From Rhodobacteraceae bacterium M385 (GTDB taxonomy: Bacteria; Pseudomonadota; Alphaproteobacteria; Rhodobacterales; Rhodobacteraceae): DNA of 64,000 bases. The DNA lies in NCBI GenBank assembly GCA_025141835.1, contig CP081102.1, positions 930,001 to 994,000 of the forward strand, in the 5' to 3' direction. Below are positions 51,287 through 60,814 of the stretch, piece after piece; the first letter of the stretch is position 1, and the number at the start of each line of letters is the position of its first letter. Made by a program: the position numbers and the translations under genes. Under the pieces are notes generated by a model. That model searched no databases. It was not told where the DNA came from and was given only the letters and a program-made list of their open reading frames with translations.

Positions 51287-51315
51287 TGTCAGGCTTCTGT
51301 CAGCTTCAAGTGACA
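51287..51315 (+). promoter_or_regulatory. TctD binding-site candidates
   Basis: TGTCAGGCTTC (51287-51297) is followed by TGTCAGCTTC (51298-51307), a tandem repeat at 11-bp pitch, then TGACA (51311-51315) that makes an inverted partner. Eleven-base direct repeats are the usual site type of OmpR-family regulators. They lie between the divergent tctD and tctC starts. Confidence 0.5.
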
Positions 51316-51366
51316 TGCTTAAGGAATGGGCGGCAGACGACCGCCTGTCAAATGGGAGGACTACCA

Positions 51367-52344
51367 ATGAAATTTTCGCGTCGGGTCATGATGACCGCGG
51401 CCGCCGCAATGGTGGCAATGTCTGGTGCAGCGCAGGCCGATGGCCACCAAGTGCTAGACGAACTTCACTTCCTGATCCCCGGCGGTGCCGGTGGTGGTTG
51501 GGACGGCACAGCCCGTGGCACAGGCGAGGCGCTGACCGGCGCGGGCCTTGTCGGCTCTGCTTCCTATGAAAACATGTCCGGCGGCGGCGGCGGTGTGGCG
51601 ATTGCCCACATGATCGAAAACGCCGACAGCATGGGCAACACGATGATGGTGAATTCCACCCCCATCGTAATCCGCTCTCTGACCGGTGTATTCCCGCAGA
51701 GCTTCCGCGACCTGACACTTGTGGCGGGCACCATCGGTGACTACGCCGCTTTGGTTGTGCCTGCGGACAGCGAATTGACCTCCATGGCTGACCTCGTGGC
51801 TGCCTATCAGACCGATGCAACCGCTTTCGCCATTGGCGGCGGTTCGGTTCCCGGCGGCATGGATCACCTTGTCGCGGCCATGGCGATGGAAGCGGCGGGC
51901 GAAGACCCCACCGGCTTCAACTACATCCCCTATGACGCAGGCGGCGCGGCGATGGCGGGCCTTCTGTCCGGCGAGATCCAAGCGCTTTCCACCGGCTTCT
52001 CCGAGGCTGTGACCCTGGCCGAGCAAGGCGAAGTGCGCATCCTCGGCGTGACCGCGCCCGAGCGTGTGGATGCCTATGCCGACGCGCCCACGATGATGGA
52101 GCAAGACATCGACGTTGAATTCGTCAACTGGCGCGGGTTCTTTGCCGCTCCGGGTCTGGACGATGAGACCGTTGCAAACATGCGCGCCGCAATCGCTGCG
52201 ATGTATGACACGCCAGAATGGGAAACTGTTCGTGCGCAAAACGGTTGGGTCAACATCCACAACCCCGGCGACGAATTCGAGACGTTCTTGGAAAACCAGG
52301 AACAGCAAATCGGCGATCTGATGCGCACATTGGGCTTCCTCTAA
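51367..52344 (+). CDS. tctC: Tripartite tricarboxylate transporter binding protein
   Basis: A 325-residue Bug/TctC-family periplasmic binding protein. Signal peptide ends AQADG; DELHFLIPGGAGGGWDGTARG is the classic first ligand-binding loop of the family. GGGAGG precedes ATG 51367. Followed by a double stem-loop before tctB. The substrate is a carboxylate of unknown identity (the class takes citrate, tartrate, terephthalate and others). Confidence 0.95.
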   Translation: MKFSRRVMMTAAAAMVAMSGAAQADGHQVLDELHFLIPGGAGGGWDGTARGTGEALTGAGLVGSASYENMSGGGGGVAIAHMIENADSMGNTMMVNSTPIVIRSLTGVFPQSFRDLTLVAGTIGDYAALVVPADSELTSMADLVAAYQTDATAFAIGGGSVPGGMDHLVAAMAMEAAGEDPTGFNYIPYDAGGAAMAGLLSGEIQALSTGFSEAVTLAEQGEVRILGVTAPERVDAYADAPTMMEQDIDVEFVNWRGFFAAPGLDDETVANMRAAIAAMYDTPEWETVRAQNGWVNIHNPGDEFETFLENQEQQIGDLMRTLGFL

Positions 52345-52358
52345 GGAACAGCCTTGCT

Positions 52359-52437
52359 GCCGCGCCCTACGCGGCGGCCCCCGGGCCAAGGCCCGGTCTA
52401 CTGGCAACGCGCCGCGTAGACCGGGCCTCGGCCCGGG
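52359..52437 (+). repeat. Double stem-loop between tctC and tctB
   Basis: First hairpin: GCCGCG (52359-52364) with CGCGGC (52370-52375), five-base loop. Second: 22-nt arms at 52380-52401 and 52416-52437 that pair except for one A-C mismatch, with a 14-nt loop. It fills most of the 126-bp tctC-tctB gap. It may be a REP-like element or a processing/attenuation structure that favours binding-protein expression. Confidence 0.75.
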
Positions 52438-52470
52438 ACCACTTGAAAGAACATACTGGGAGGGGACACC

Positions 52471-52962
52471 ATGGCGCTCGATCGCTGGATCGCGCTGATT
52501 TTTGTAGGCATGTGTTGTGCTTACGGCTACGCAGCTTTCTTCACGATGGACCATCTTTTGCCGCCGTTCATGCAGCGCAACCCGGTGTGGCCCTCTACGT
52601 TTCCGAAAATTCTGGCCATCGCGGGCATTCTCACCGGATTGGTGGTTGTGCTTGGCCTCGAGAAACAGGGCGAGGCGAAAGAGCCCTCTGCCACCGATAT
52701 CAATTACCGCCGTTTGCAGGACTATAACACGGGTCAGGCCATCGGCTTGCTCGTCCTCATGGTGGTCTATGCTCTGGCGCTGCGCCCGGCCGGCTTCATC
52801 GCCGCCACCACGCTTTTCCTGATCGCCGGAAGCTTTGTTCTGGGCGAGCGGAAGTTCCACGTCATGATCCCCGTAGCGGGGCTTGCCACCTTTATCGTCT
52901 GGTATCTCGTGCAAGAGGTCCTTGGCATTTTCCTGCGGCCTTGGCCGTTCTTCTTGGCCTGA
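52471..52962 (+). CDS. tctB: Tripartite tricarboxylate transporter small membrane subunit
   Basis: A 163-residue TctB-like protein with about four transmembrane segments (LIFVGMCCAYGYAAFF, ILAIAGILTGLVVVLG, and two in the C-terminal half). GGGAGGGG lies just before the ATG. It is the small subunit of the TTT permease and sits between tctC and tctA; the gap to tctA is 13 bases. Confidence 0.92.
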   Translation: MALDRWIALIFVGMCCAYGYAAFFTMDHLLPPFMQRNPVWPSTFPKILAIAGILTGLVVVLGLEKQGEAKEPSATDINYRRLQDYNTGQAIGLLVLMVVYALALRPAGFIAATTLFLIAGSFVLGERKFHVMIPVAGLATFIVWYLVQEVLGIFLRPWPFFLA

Positions 52963-52975
52963 GGGGAGAAACGTT

Positions 52976-54502
52976 ATGCTTGAAGGACTCATGATCGGCC
53001 TGCAAACGGCCATTAACCCTTTTAACCTCGGTATGGTCATTTTCGGCTGCATTATCGGCACCTTTATCGGCATGTTGCCGGGCTTGGGGCCGATGTCGAT
53101 TATTGCGATCATGATCCCCGTGGCGATCACCTTGGGCGACCCGACCGCGGCGCTGATCTTGCTGGCGGGCGTGTATTACGGGGCCATCTTTGGCGGCTCG
53201 ACATCGTCGATCCTTCTGAACGCGCCGGGGGTCGCGGGCACCGTTGCGACCAGTTTCGATGGCTATCCGATGGCCCGAAAAGGGCAAGCCGGCAAGGCGC
53301 TGACCATTGCCGCGATCTCTTCGTTCATGGGGGGGACCATCGGGGCGATCTTGCTGATGGTTTTTGCGCCCATGCTGTCTTCCGTGGCGTTGCTGTTTCA
53401 CTCGGCCGAATATTTCGCGCTGATGGTCGTGGGCCTTTCTGCCATTGCTGCTTTCGCGGGCACAGGGCAGGTGGGCAAGGCTGTGATGATGACCCTTCTG
53501 GGCCTGATGATGGCGACGGTGGGCGAGGGCGCCTTGGCTGCCATGCCACGCTTCACCGCAGGCATCCTTGACCTGCAATCGGGCTTTTCCTTCATCACGC
53601 TGGCCATGGCGATGTTCGCTTTGCCTGAAGCGCTGTTTCTGGTGATGAACCCCATGCGGTCTTCCCAAGGGGGCGAGGCCGACAGCTCTGGCAAAATCGA
53701 CAACCTGCGCATCAACCGGGCCGAGGCGCGGGCCATCGCGCCGGTCATTGGGCGCCAATCGATCCAGGGCTTTTTCATCGGCGTCTTGCCGGGGGCAGGG
53801 GCCACGATCGCCTCGTTCCTTGGCTACGCGGTGGAGCGTAACCTTGCCACGAAAGAGGAACAGGCAGAGTTCGGGAAGGGCTCCATCAAAGGGCTCGCCG
53901 CGCCGGAAACCGCCAATAACGCGGCCTGCACGGGCAGCTTCGTGCCTTTGCTGACCCTCGGCATCCCCGGTTCCGGCACCACCGCGATCCTTCTGGGCGC
54001 TTTGATTGCCCTGAACGTCACGCCGGGGCCGCGCCTGATGGTGGACGAGCCGCAGGTGTTCTGGGCCGTCATCATCTCGATGTATATCGGTAATCTGGTG
54101 TTGCTGGTGCTGAACCTGCCGCTGATCCCCTACATCGCGAAAATCCTTGCGATCCCCCGCAACTATCTGATCCCGTTCATTTTGTTCTTCACCCTGATGG
54201 GGGCCTACATTGGCCAGAATAACGCGACAGAGCTGTTGATCCTTGTGGGTTTCGGCGTGATTGCCACGATCCTTCGCTTCGCCGATTACCCGCTGGCACC
54301 GCTGTTGATCGGGTTCATTCTGGGCACGATGCTGGAAGATAACTTCTCTCGCTCCATGCAGCTCTACCAAGGCTTGGGCTTCATTCTGGAACGTCCCATG
54401 ACCCTTGGCCTTCTGGTTCTGGCCGCATTCCTTGTGATGCTGCCGACCTTCCGTGCGGCGCGCGCCCGGAATCGGGCGAAGGGCGTGGCCGATGGCGACT
54501 AA
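52976..54502 (+). CDS. tctA: Tripartite tricarboxylate transporter large permease
   Basis: A 508-residue permease with about 11-12 transmembrane segments and the two conserved TctA motifs, GTFIGMLPGLGPMS near residue 27 and GVLPGAGATIASFLGY in the second half. GAGGGGAGAA precedes ATG 52976. Cation-coupled uptake with TctB and TctC. It overlaps the CoA-transferase gene by 11 bases. Confidence 0.95.
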   Translation: MLEGLMIGLQTAINPFNLGMVIFGCIIGTFIGMLPGLGPMSIIAIMIPVAITLGDPTAALILLAGVYYGAIFGGSTSSILLNAPGVAGTVATSFDGYPMARKGQAGKALTIAAISSFMGGTIGAILLMVFAPMLSSVALLFHSAEYFALMVVGLSAIAAFAGTGQVGKAVMMTLLGLMMATVGEGALAAMPRFTAGILDLQSGFSFITLAMAMFALPEALFLVMNPMRSSQGGEADSSGKIDNLRINRAEARAIAPVIGRQSIQGFFIGVLPGAGATIASFLGYAVERNLATKEEQAEFGKGSIKGLAAPETANNAACTGSFVPLLTLGIPGSGTTAILLGALIALNVTPGPRLMVDEPQVFWAVIISMYIGNLVLLVLNLPLIPYIAKILAIPRNYLIPFILFFTLMGAYIGQNNATELLILVGFGVIATILRFADYPLAPLLIGFILGTMLEDNFSRSMQLYQGLGFILERPMTLGLLVLAAFLVMLPTFRAARARNRAKGVADGD

Positions 54503-55682
54503 GCCGCTATCGGGCATCCGTGTTCTCGACCTGACCAACGTGCTGGCAGGCCCCTTTGCCTGTCACCAACTGGCCCATCTGGGGGCCGAGGTCATCAAGG
54601 TCGAGAACCCCGATGGCGGAGATTTGGCCCGTAACCTTGGGGCATCTCCCGCGCTGTCGGCCAAAGGCATGGGGATCAGCTTTCTGGCGCAGAATGCCGG
54701 TAAGAAAAGCCTGACCCTGAACCTTAAACACGACGCGGGCAAAGAGGCGCTGAAGCGGCTGGTGCGAACGGCGGATGTGCTGGTGGAAAACTTCCGCCCC
54801 GGCGTCATGGCCCGTCTTGGCCTTGGGTATGAGACCCTGAGGGCGGAAAATCCGGCCCTGATCTACTGCGCGATTTCCGGCTATGGTCAGGACGGGCCCT
54901 GGGCCGCGAACCCGGCCTACGATCAGATCATCCAAGGGGCCTCGGGCGTGATGTCGATCACCGGCACGGGGGAGCCTACGCGCGTGGGCTATCCGCTCAG
55001 CGATACCGTGGGCGGGCTGACAGCAGCGATGGCGATTACCGCCGCGCTGAACGCGCAACCTCGGGGGAGTTTCATTGATGTCAGCATGTTAGAGTCAACG
55101 CTGGCAACCATGGGATGGGTCGTGTCGAACCACCTGATCGGCGGGGCCGTGCCCCAGGCCCATGGGAATGAGAACCCGACCTCGGCCCCTTCGGGGACCT
55201 TTCAGGCGCAGGACGCGCCGCTGAATATTGCCGCCAACAAGGACGCGCAATGGCAAGCACTCGCGCCACTCCTCGGTCGTGCCGACCTCCTCGAAGACGC
55301 GCGTTTCACGACGCGCGAGGATCGCAAAGCCAACCGCCACGCGCTGCGGGCAGAGTTGGAGGTGGCGTTGACCCGCAAACCGGCGGCCCATTGGGTGGAA
55401 GAACTCAACGCCCACGGTATTCCGGCTGGCCCGGTCCTGAGCGTGCCGGATATTCTGAACCATCCTCAGGTGGCAGATCGGGGTCTCGTCACCCATTTCG
55501 ATACGGTGCCGGGCGTGGACCACGCCATTGATGTGGTTACCGCAGGTTTCCAACTGGACGGCACCCGCCCCTCCGTCGCTAACCCGCCCCCGCAATTGGG
55601 CCAGGATACCGCGGCGATCTTGGCGACGCTCGACTACTCAGCCGAGGAAATCTCCCTCATGGCCCGCGACGGCACCACCTAG
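54492..55682 (+). CDS. CaiB/BaiF family III CoA-transferase
   Basis: A 396-residue class III CoA-transferase. GIRVLDLTNVLAGPFACHQLAHLGAEVIK at the start, and FIDVSMLES holding the catalytic Asp of the family. It would activate the carboxylate imported by TctCBA by moving CoA from a donor such as succinyl-CoA. The 11-base overlap with tctA is strong evidence of shared function. Confidence 0.92.
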   Translation: MATKPLSGIRVLDLTNVLAGPFACHQLAHLGAEVIKVENPDGGDLARNLGASPALSAKGMGISFLAQNAGKKSLTLNLKHDAGKEALKRLVRTADVLVENFRPGVMARLGLGYETLRAENPALIYCAISGYGQDGPWAANPAYDQIIQGASGVMSITGTGEPTRVGYPLSDTVGGLTAAMAITAALNAQPRGSFIDVSMLESTLATMGWVVSNHLIGGAVPQAHGNENPTSAPSGTFQAQDAPLNIAANKDAQWQALAPLLGRADLLEDARFTTREDRKANRHALRAELEVALTRKPAAHWVEELNAHGIPAGPVLSVPDILNHPQVADRGLVTHFDTVPGVDHAIDVVTAGFQLDGTRPSVANPPPQLGQDTAAILATLDYSAEEISLMARDGTT

Positions 55683-55746
55683 AGACTATCTAGACACCGC
55701 CCCGCGCCCTGTTAGGTTCGCCCCAAGCAACCAGCAGGAGGATACG

Positions 55747-56628
55747 ATGGCGAAACTAGCATTTCTGGGGCTCGGCGTGATGGGCTACCCAATGGCGGCC
55801 CACCTGTTGAACGCGGGCCATTCCGTGACCGTCTACAACCGCACCACCGCGAAGGCAGAAAACTGGGCCTCTGACATTGGCGGTGACTTCGCCGCAACGC
55901 CCCGTGAAGCCGCCGAGGGCGCGGATTTTGTCATGGCCTGTGTGGGCAACGACGATGACTTGCGCTCGGTCGTGTTGGGCGAGGACGGCGCATTGGCTGG
56001 CATGAAAGACGGCGCGATCTTCGTGGATCACACGACCGTTTCGGCGCTGGTCACGCGCGAATTGGCGGAAGTGGCGGCCAAGCAAAACGTCGGTTGGGTC
56101 GATGCGCCCGTGTCCGGCGGTCAGGCGGGGGCCGAAAACGGCCAACTCGCCATCATGTGCGGCGGCGCAGAAGACCACTTCTCTGCCGCCAAGCCGGTGA
56201 TCGCGGCCTATTCCAAAGGCACCGTGCATTTCGGGGACGTGGGCGCGGGGCAACTGACCAAGATGGTTAACCAAGTCTGCATCGCCGGGGCGATCCAAGC
56301 CGTGTCCGAAGGGCTCTATATGGCGATGGAGGCGGGGCTTGATGCGAAGAAAGTGGCCGATCTGGTCAGCCAGGGGGCAGGCGGAAGCTGGCAATTGGCA
56401 AACCGGGCAGGAACCATGGTGGACAACGAATTCGACCACGGCTTTGCAGTGGACTGGATGCGCAAGGACCTTGGGATCGCGTTGGCTCAAGGCAAGGATA
56501 TGGGCCTGTCGATGCCTGTAACCGCCCTCGTGGATCAGTTCTACGCAGAGGTGCAGCAGATGGGCGGCGGGCGTTGGGATACATCTTCGCTGATCCAACG
56601 GTTCCGCAAGATGAATAGCGAAATCTAG
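55747..56628 (+). CDS. Beta-hydroxyacid dehydrogenase (3-hydroxyisobutyrate/tartronate-semialdehyde type)
   Basis: A 293-residue NAD(P)-dependent enzyme. FLGLGVMGYPMAAHLLNAGH is the dinucleotide motif; VSGGQAGAENGQL binds substrate; the catalytic Lys is in LTKMVNQVCIAG. GGAGGA precedes ATG 55747. Behind the CoA-transferase it may reduce or oxidise a small hydroxyacid in the same catabolic path. 3-Hydroxyisobutyrate, tartronate semialdehyde and other hydroxyacids are all possible. Confidence 0.9.
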   Translation: MAKLAFLGLGVMGYPMAAHLLNAGHSVTVYNRTTAKAENWASDIGGDFAATPREAAEGADFVMACVGNDDDLRSVVLGEDGALAGMKDGAIFVDHTTVSALVTRELAEVAAKQNVGWVDAPVSGGQAGAENGQLAIMCGGAEDHFSAAKPVIAAYSKGTVHFGDVGAGQLTKMVNQVCIAGAIQAVSEGLYMAMEAGLDAKKVADLVSQGAGGSWQLANRAGTMVDNEFDHGFAVDWMRKDLGIALAQGKDMGLSMPVTALVDQFYAEVQQMGGGRWDTSSLIQRFRKMNSEI

Positions 56629-56629
56629 C

Positions 56630-57676
56630 GTGGGCTACCCCTTAACGGACCTCCCGGCACTTATTGCTGGGGGGTTCGACACCATCATCGACGTGCGCAC
56701 CCCGGCGGAGTTTGCCGAAGATCACGTCCCCGGCGCGGTTAACATGCCCGTGCTGTCCAACGAAGAACGCGCCGAAGTGGGCACGATCTACGTGCAGGAA
56801 AGCCCGTTCAAGGCTCGCAAGATCGGGGCAACACGGGTGGCGCGCAACGCTGCCACAGCGATCGAGACGCACCTTCTGGATAACGAAGGCGGCTGGCGAC
56901 CGCTGGTGTATTGCTGGCGTGGCGGCCAACGCTCGGGCAGTTTTACCACGATCCTGCAACAAATCGGCTGGCGGGCCCAGGTGCTGGAAGGCGGCTACCA
57001 AAGCTGGCGCCGCCATGTTGTCGCGCAACTCTACGACACCACGTTGCCCTTCAAGGTGATCCGGCTCGATGGCTACACCGGCACCGCCAAGACCGCGCTT
57101 CTGGGCCGCGTCGCCCGCCTTGGGGGACAAGTGCTGGACCTCGAAGGGCTGGCCAAACATCGCGGCTCCATCCTCGGCGATATCGACGGTGTCCAACCTG
57201 CCCAAAAGGGGTTTGAAACGGCCCTTCTCGAAACCCTCTCGGCGCTCGATCCCACCAAACCCCTCCTGATCGAAGCCGAATCTGCCCGCATCGGCACCAT
57301 CCGCCTGCCACCCGCGCTTTGGAACGCCATGAAGGACAGCCCCCGGATCGAGGTCGAGGCCACTCCCCACCACCGCGCCCGCTTCTTGGCCACGGCGTAC
57401 AAGGACCTCGCCGCCGACGCGCCGGCACTGACGACGCGCCTCAACCACCTCCGCCCCCTCGCGGGTCATAAAACGGTGGAAAAATGGCTCTCCCTCCTCA
57501 ATGCCAACCAGACCCAAGCCCTCGCCCATGCCCTGATCTCCGAGCACTACGATCCCGCCTACGCCCGCCTGATCCGCTCCAAAACAGCGCCGCCCATTGC
57601 CACCATCGACGCGGGCGATCTCTCTGACCGCGCACTCAACGCCGCCGCCGCGCAAATCGCCCGCCTGCTGACCTGA
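56630..57676 (+). CDS. mnmH: tRNA 2-selenouridine synthase
   Basis: A 348-residue enzyme (SelU/YbbB) that exchanges sulfur for selenium at the tRNA wobble uridine, via a geranyl intermediate. N-terminal rhodanese domain with catalytic Cys95 in YCWRGGQRS, and a C-terminal P-loop domain, DGYTGTAKTALL. GTG start one base after the previous stop. selD and other selenium genes are not in the window. The P-loop departs from GxxGxGKT only at one small residue. Confidence 0.94.
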   Translation: MGYPLTDLPALIAGGFDTIIDVRTPAEFAEDHVPGAVNMPVLSNEERAEVGTIYVQESPFKARKIGATRVARNAATAIETHLLDNEGGWRPLVYCWRGGQRSGSFTTILQQIGWRAQVLEGGYQSWRRHVVAQLYDTTLPFKVIRLDGYTGTAKTALLGRVARLGGQVLDLEGLAKHRGSILGDIDGVQPAQKGFETALLETLSALDPTKPLLIEAESARIGTIRLPPALWNAMKDSPRIEVEATPHHRARFLATAYKDLAADAPALTTRLNHLRPLAGHKTVEKWLSLLNANQTQALAHALISEHYDPAYARLIRSKTAPPIATIDAGDLSDRALNAAAAQIARLLT

Positions 57677-57713
57677 CCCCCTCCTTCATCTTTTCAAAAA
57701 TATCGCGGGGGTA

Positions 57714-57750
57714 AGCGCATCCTCGGATGCGCTCAGGGGGCTGGCCCCCT
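57714..57750 (+). terminator. Tandem hairpins after mnmH
   Basis: AGCGCATCC/GGATGCGCT (57714-57722, 57725-57733) forms a perfect 9-bp stem, followed by AGGGGG/CCCCCT (57735-57740, 57745-57750). Both lie 38-74 bases after the mnmH stop. A T-rich tract is not obvious downstream, so it may act as an mRNA end stabiliser or a Rho-assisted terminator. Confidence 0.55.
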
Positions 57751-57893
57751 GTCCTGGGTCGTTAACGAAATTGATCTACCATTGATTTACCCCGACCCGT
57801 CCCACACGCCCCGCCAACTCTCCCCCAATCCCCCCTTCACACCTCCCGCTCCATCGGCTACCCCACCCCTTAAGTGAACAAAGGGTGAGACCC

Positions 57894-60809
57894 ATGGAAA
57901 AGACCTTCAACGCCGCCGAAGCCGAAGCCCGTATCTACGCCACATGGGACGACGCCGGTGCCTTCAAAGCCGGTGCCAACGCCAAGCCGGGGGCCGAGCC
58001 CTTCTCCATCATGATCCCGCCGCCCAACGTCACGGGCGTCCTCCACGTGGGTCATGCCTTCAACAACACGCTGCAAGACGTGCTCACCCGCTGGCACCGG
58101 ATGCGCGGCTTCGACACGCTCTGGCAGCCCGGCACCGACCACGCAGGCATCGCCACCCAGATGGTGGTGGAGCGCGAACTGGCGAAAGAAGGCATCGCCC
58201 GTAAAGACCTGTCCCGAGAAGAATTTCTCGCCCACGTATGGGCATGGAAAGCCAAATCCGGCGGCACCATTCGCGAACAACTCAAGCGCCTTGGCGCGTC
58301 GTGTGACTGGTCGCGCGAAGCCTTCACCATGTCTGGCGCGCCCGGCGCGCCCGAGGGCGAAGACGGCAATTTCCACGACGCTGTGATCAAGGTTTTCGTG
58401 GAGATGTACAACAAGGGCTACATCTACCGCGGTAAACGCCTCGTTAATTGGGACCCCCATTTTGAGACGGCAATCAGTGACTTGGAGGTCGAAAACATCG
58501 ACCAACCCGGCCACATGTGGCACTTCAAGTACCCCCTCGCGAATGGCGCGACTTACCGATATTTGGAAAAAGGTGAAGATGGGGAGATCCTTGTCGACGA
58601 GGAGCGCGATTACATCTCCATCGCCACAACCCGTCCTGAAACCATGCTCGGGGACGGTGCCGTTGCGGTTCATCCCGATGACGAACGCTACAAGGCCATC
58701 ATCGGCCAGCTGTGCGAAATCCCTGTCGGTCCCAAGGAATACCGCCGCCTGATCCCGATCATCACCGATGAGTATCCCGATCCGACCTTCGGCTCTGGCG
58801 CGGTGAAGATCACTGGCGCCCACGACATGAACGACTACGGCGTCGCCAAGCGCAACGACATCCCCTGCTACCGCCTGATGGACACCCGCGCGCACCTGCG
58901 CGATGACGGTGCGCCCTACGCCGAAGCTGCTGCCATCGCGCAATCCGTTGCCAACGGCGAGACGGCCCTTGGCGAAATGGAGGTCGATGCCCTTAACCTC
59001 GTCCCCGATCACCTGCGCGGACTAGACCGGTTCGAGGCCCGCAAACGTGTGGTTGATGAAATCACCGCAGAGGGCCTCGCCGTCATGTGCGCCGCCGACG
59101 ACCCCCGCTTGGGCTTGAAACCCAAGAAGAAAAGCGGCGAGGACGCAGAAGCGGAGGAGCCGTCGGAGGTTCCACTGGTCGAAGCCAAACCGATCACCCA
59201 GCCTTTCGGCGACCGCTCCAAGGTCATCATCGAACCGATGCTGACCGACCAATGGTTCGTCGACACCGCCAAAATCGTTGAGCCTGCGCTGGACGCCGTC
59301 CGCTCTGGCCGCACAAAAATCCTGCCGGAACAGCACCGTAAGGTGTATTTCCACTGGCTGGAAAACATCGAGCCTTGGACGATTTCTCGCCAGTTGTGGT
59401 GGGGCCACCAGATCCCGGTTTGGTATGATGAGGACGGCACCCAATATTGCGCCGCCACTGAGGAAGAAGCCGTCGCACAAGCGGACGGCAAGGCGCTAAC
59501 CCGCGACCCCGACGTCCTCGACACCTGGTTCTCCTCCGGCCTCTGGCCCATCGGCACCCTCGGCTGGCCCGAGCAGACCCCGGAACTCGAAAAATACTTC
59601 CCGACCTCCACCCTCGTCAGCGGGTTCGATATCATCTTCTTCTGGGTTGCCCGTATGATGATGATGCAACTGGCCGTTGTGGACGACATCCCCTTCAGGG
59701 ACGTCTACGTCCACGCGCTGGTGCGCGACGAGAAGGGCCGCAAGATGTCGAAATCCATCGGCAACGTTCTCGACCCGTTGGAGCTGATCGACGAATACGG
59801 CGCTGACGCTCTGCGCTTCACGCTGACGGCCATGGCCGCCATGGGGCGCGACTTGAAACTCAGCACCGACCGCATCCAAGGCTACCGCAACTTCGGCACC
59901 AAGCTGTGGAACGCTGCGCGGTTTGCCGAGATGAACGAGTGTAAACCCGACGCCTCGTTCGACCCCACGACCCCGACCCAAACCGTGAACAAGTGGATCG
60001 TGACCGAAACGGCCAAGGCCCGCATCGCCCATGATGAGGCGCTGGCCAACTACCGTTTCAATGACGCTGCCTCGGGCCTTTACCAGTTCGTCTGGGGCAA
60101 GGTCTGCGACTGGTATCTGGAGTTCGCCAAGCCTCTGTTCGCCTCGGGCGACGACGCGGTGATCGCGGAAACCCGCGCCACGATGGCTTGGGTCATCGAC
60201 CAATGCTTGATCCTTCTGCACCCCACCATGCCCTTCATCACAGAAGAGCTGTGGGGCGAAATTACCGCCCGTGACACCATGTTGGTTCACACGGATTGGC
60301 CGACATATGGCGAAGACCTGATCGACGATGCCTCCGAGCGCGAGATGTCCTGGGTCATCAACCTGATCGAGTCCATTCGCTCCGCGCGTCAACAGATGCA
60401 TGTGCCTGCGGGCCTGAAAGTGCAGCTTTTGCAGAGCGATCTGGATGCCGCGGGCCAGACTGCCTTCACCAACAACGCTGCGATGATCCAACGCCTCGCG
60501 CGCCTGTCCGAGGTCACGCCAACCGATGCCTTCCCCAAGGGCACCGTTACCATTGCCGTGGACGGCGGCACCTTCGGCATGCCGATCGCCGATATCATCG
60601 ACGTGGACGAGGAAAAGGCGCGGCTTGAGAAAACCCTTGGCAAGCTCGCCAAGGAGTTGGGTGGCCTTCGCGGGCGCCTGAATAACCCCAAGTTCGCCCA
60701 AAGCGCCCCGGCAGAGGTGGTGGAAGAAACCAAAGCCAACCTCGCCGCCCGGGAAGAGGAAGAAGCCCGCCTGAAGCAGGCCCTCGCCCGATTGGCAGAG
60801 GTGGCTTAA
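57894..60809 (+). CDS. valS: Valyl-tRNA synthetase
   Basis: A 971-residue class Ia synthetase. The HIGH-type motif is GVLHVGHAF near residue 50 and KMSKS starts at Lys617. The editing domain lies between, and the C-terminal coiled coil (EEKARLEKTLGKLAKELGGL) is the tRNA-binding arm. The ATG at 57894 (MEKTFNAAEAEARIYATW) has GGGTGAG upstream; an in-frame ATG at 57885 adds three residues. No T-box leader is visible. Confidence 0.98.
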   Translation: MEKTFNAAEAEARIYATWDDAGAFKAGANAKPGAEPFSIMIPPPNVTGVLHVGHAFNNTLQDVLTRWHRMRGFDTLWQPGTDHAGIATQMVVERELAKEGIARKDLSREEFLAHVWAWKAKSGGTIREQLKRLGASCDWSREAFTMSGAPGAPEGEDGNFHDAVIKVFVEMYNKGYIYRGKRLVNWDPHFETAISDLEVENIDQPGHMWHFKYPLANGATYRYLEKGEDGEILVDEERDYISIATTRPETMLGDGAVAVHPDDERYKAIIGQLCEIPVGPKEYRRLIPIITDEYPDPTFGSGAVKITGAHDMNDYGVAKRNDIPCYRLMDTRAHLRDDGAPYAEAAAIAQSVANGETALGEMEVDALNLVPDHLRGLDRFEARKRVVDEITAEGLAVMCAADDPRLGLKPKKKSGEDAEAEEPSEVPLVEAKPITQPFGDRSKVIIEPMLTDQWFVDTAKIVEPALDAVRSGRTKILPEQHRKVYFHWLENIEPWTISRQLWWGHQIPVWYDEDGTQYCAATEEEAVAQADGKALTRDPDVLDTWFSSGLWPIGTLGWPEQTPELEKYFPTSTLVSGFDIIFFWVARMMMMQLAVVDDIPFRDVYVHALVRDEKGRKMSKSIGNVLDPLELIDEYGADALRFTLTAMAAMGRDLKLSTDRIQGYRNFGTKLWNAARFAEMNECKPDASFDPTTPTQTVNKWIVTETAKARIAHDEALANYRFNDAASGLYQFVWGKVCDWYLEFAKPLFASGDDAVIAETRATMAWVIDQCLILLHPTMPFITEELWGEITARDTMLVHTDWPTYGEDLIDDASEREMSWVINLIESIRSARQQMHVPAGLKVQLLQSDLDAAGQTAFTNNAAMIQRLARLSEVTPTDAFPKGTVTIAVDGGTFGMPIADIIDVDEEKARLEKTLGKLAKELGGLRGRLNNPKFAQSAPAEVVEETKANLAAREEEEARLKQALARLAEVA

Positions 60810-60814
60810 GGATC

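Noticed and set aside
51454..54538. Two long minus-strand frames (558 and 548 codons) opposite tctC, tctB and tctA
   Set aside because: Antisense to unmistakable transporter genes, with Arg/His/Gly-rich shadow composition and no recognisable domain.
57751..57893. T-box or other leader riboswitch before valS
   Set aside because: No specifier loop, T-box consensus or anti-terminator could be found; T-boxes are also rare in alphaproteobacteria.
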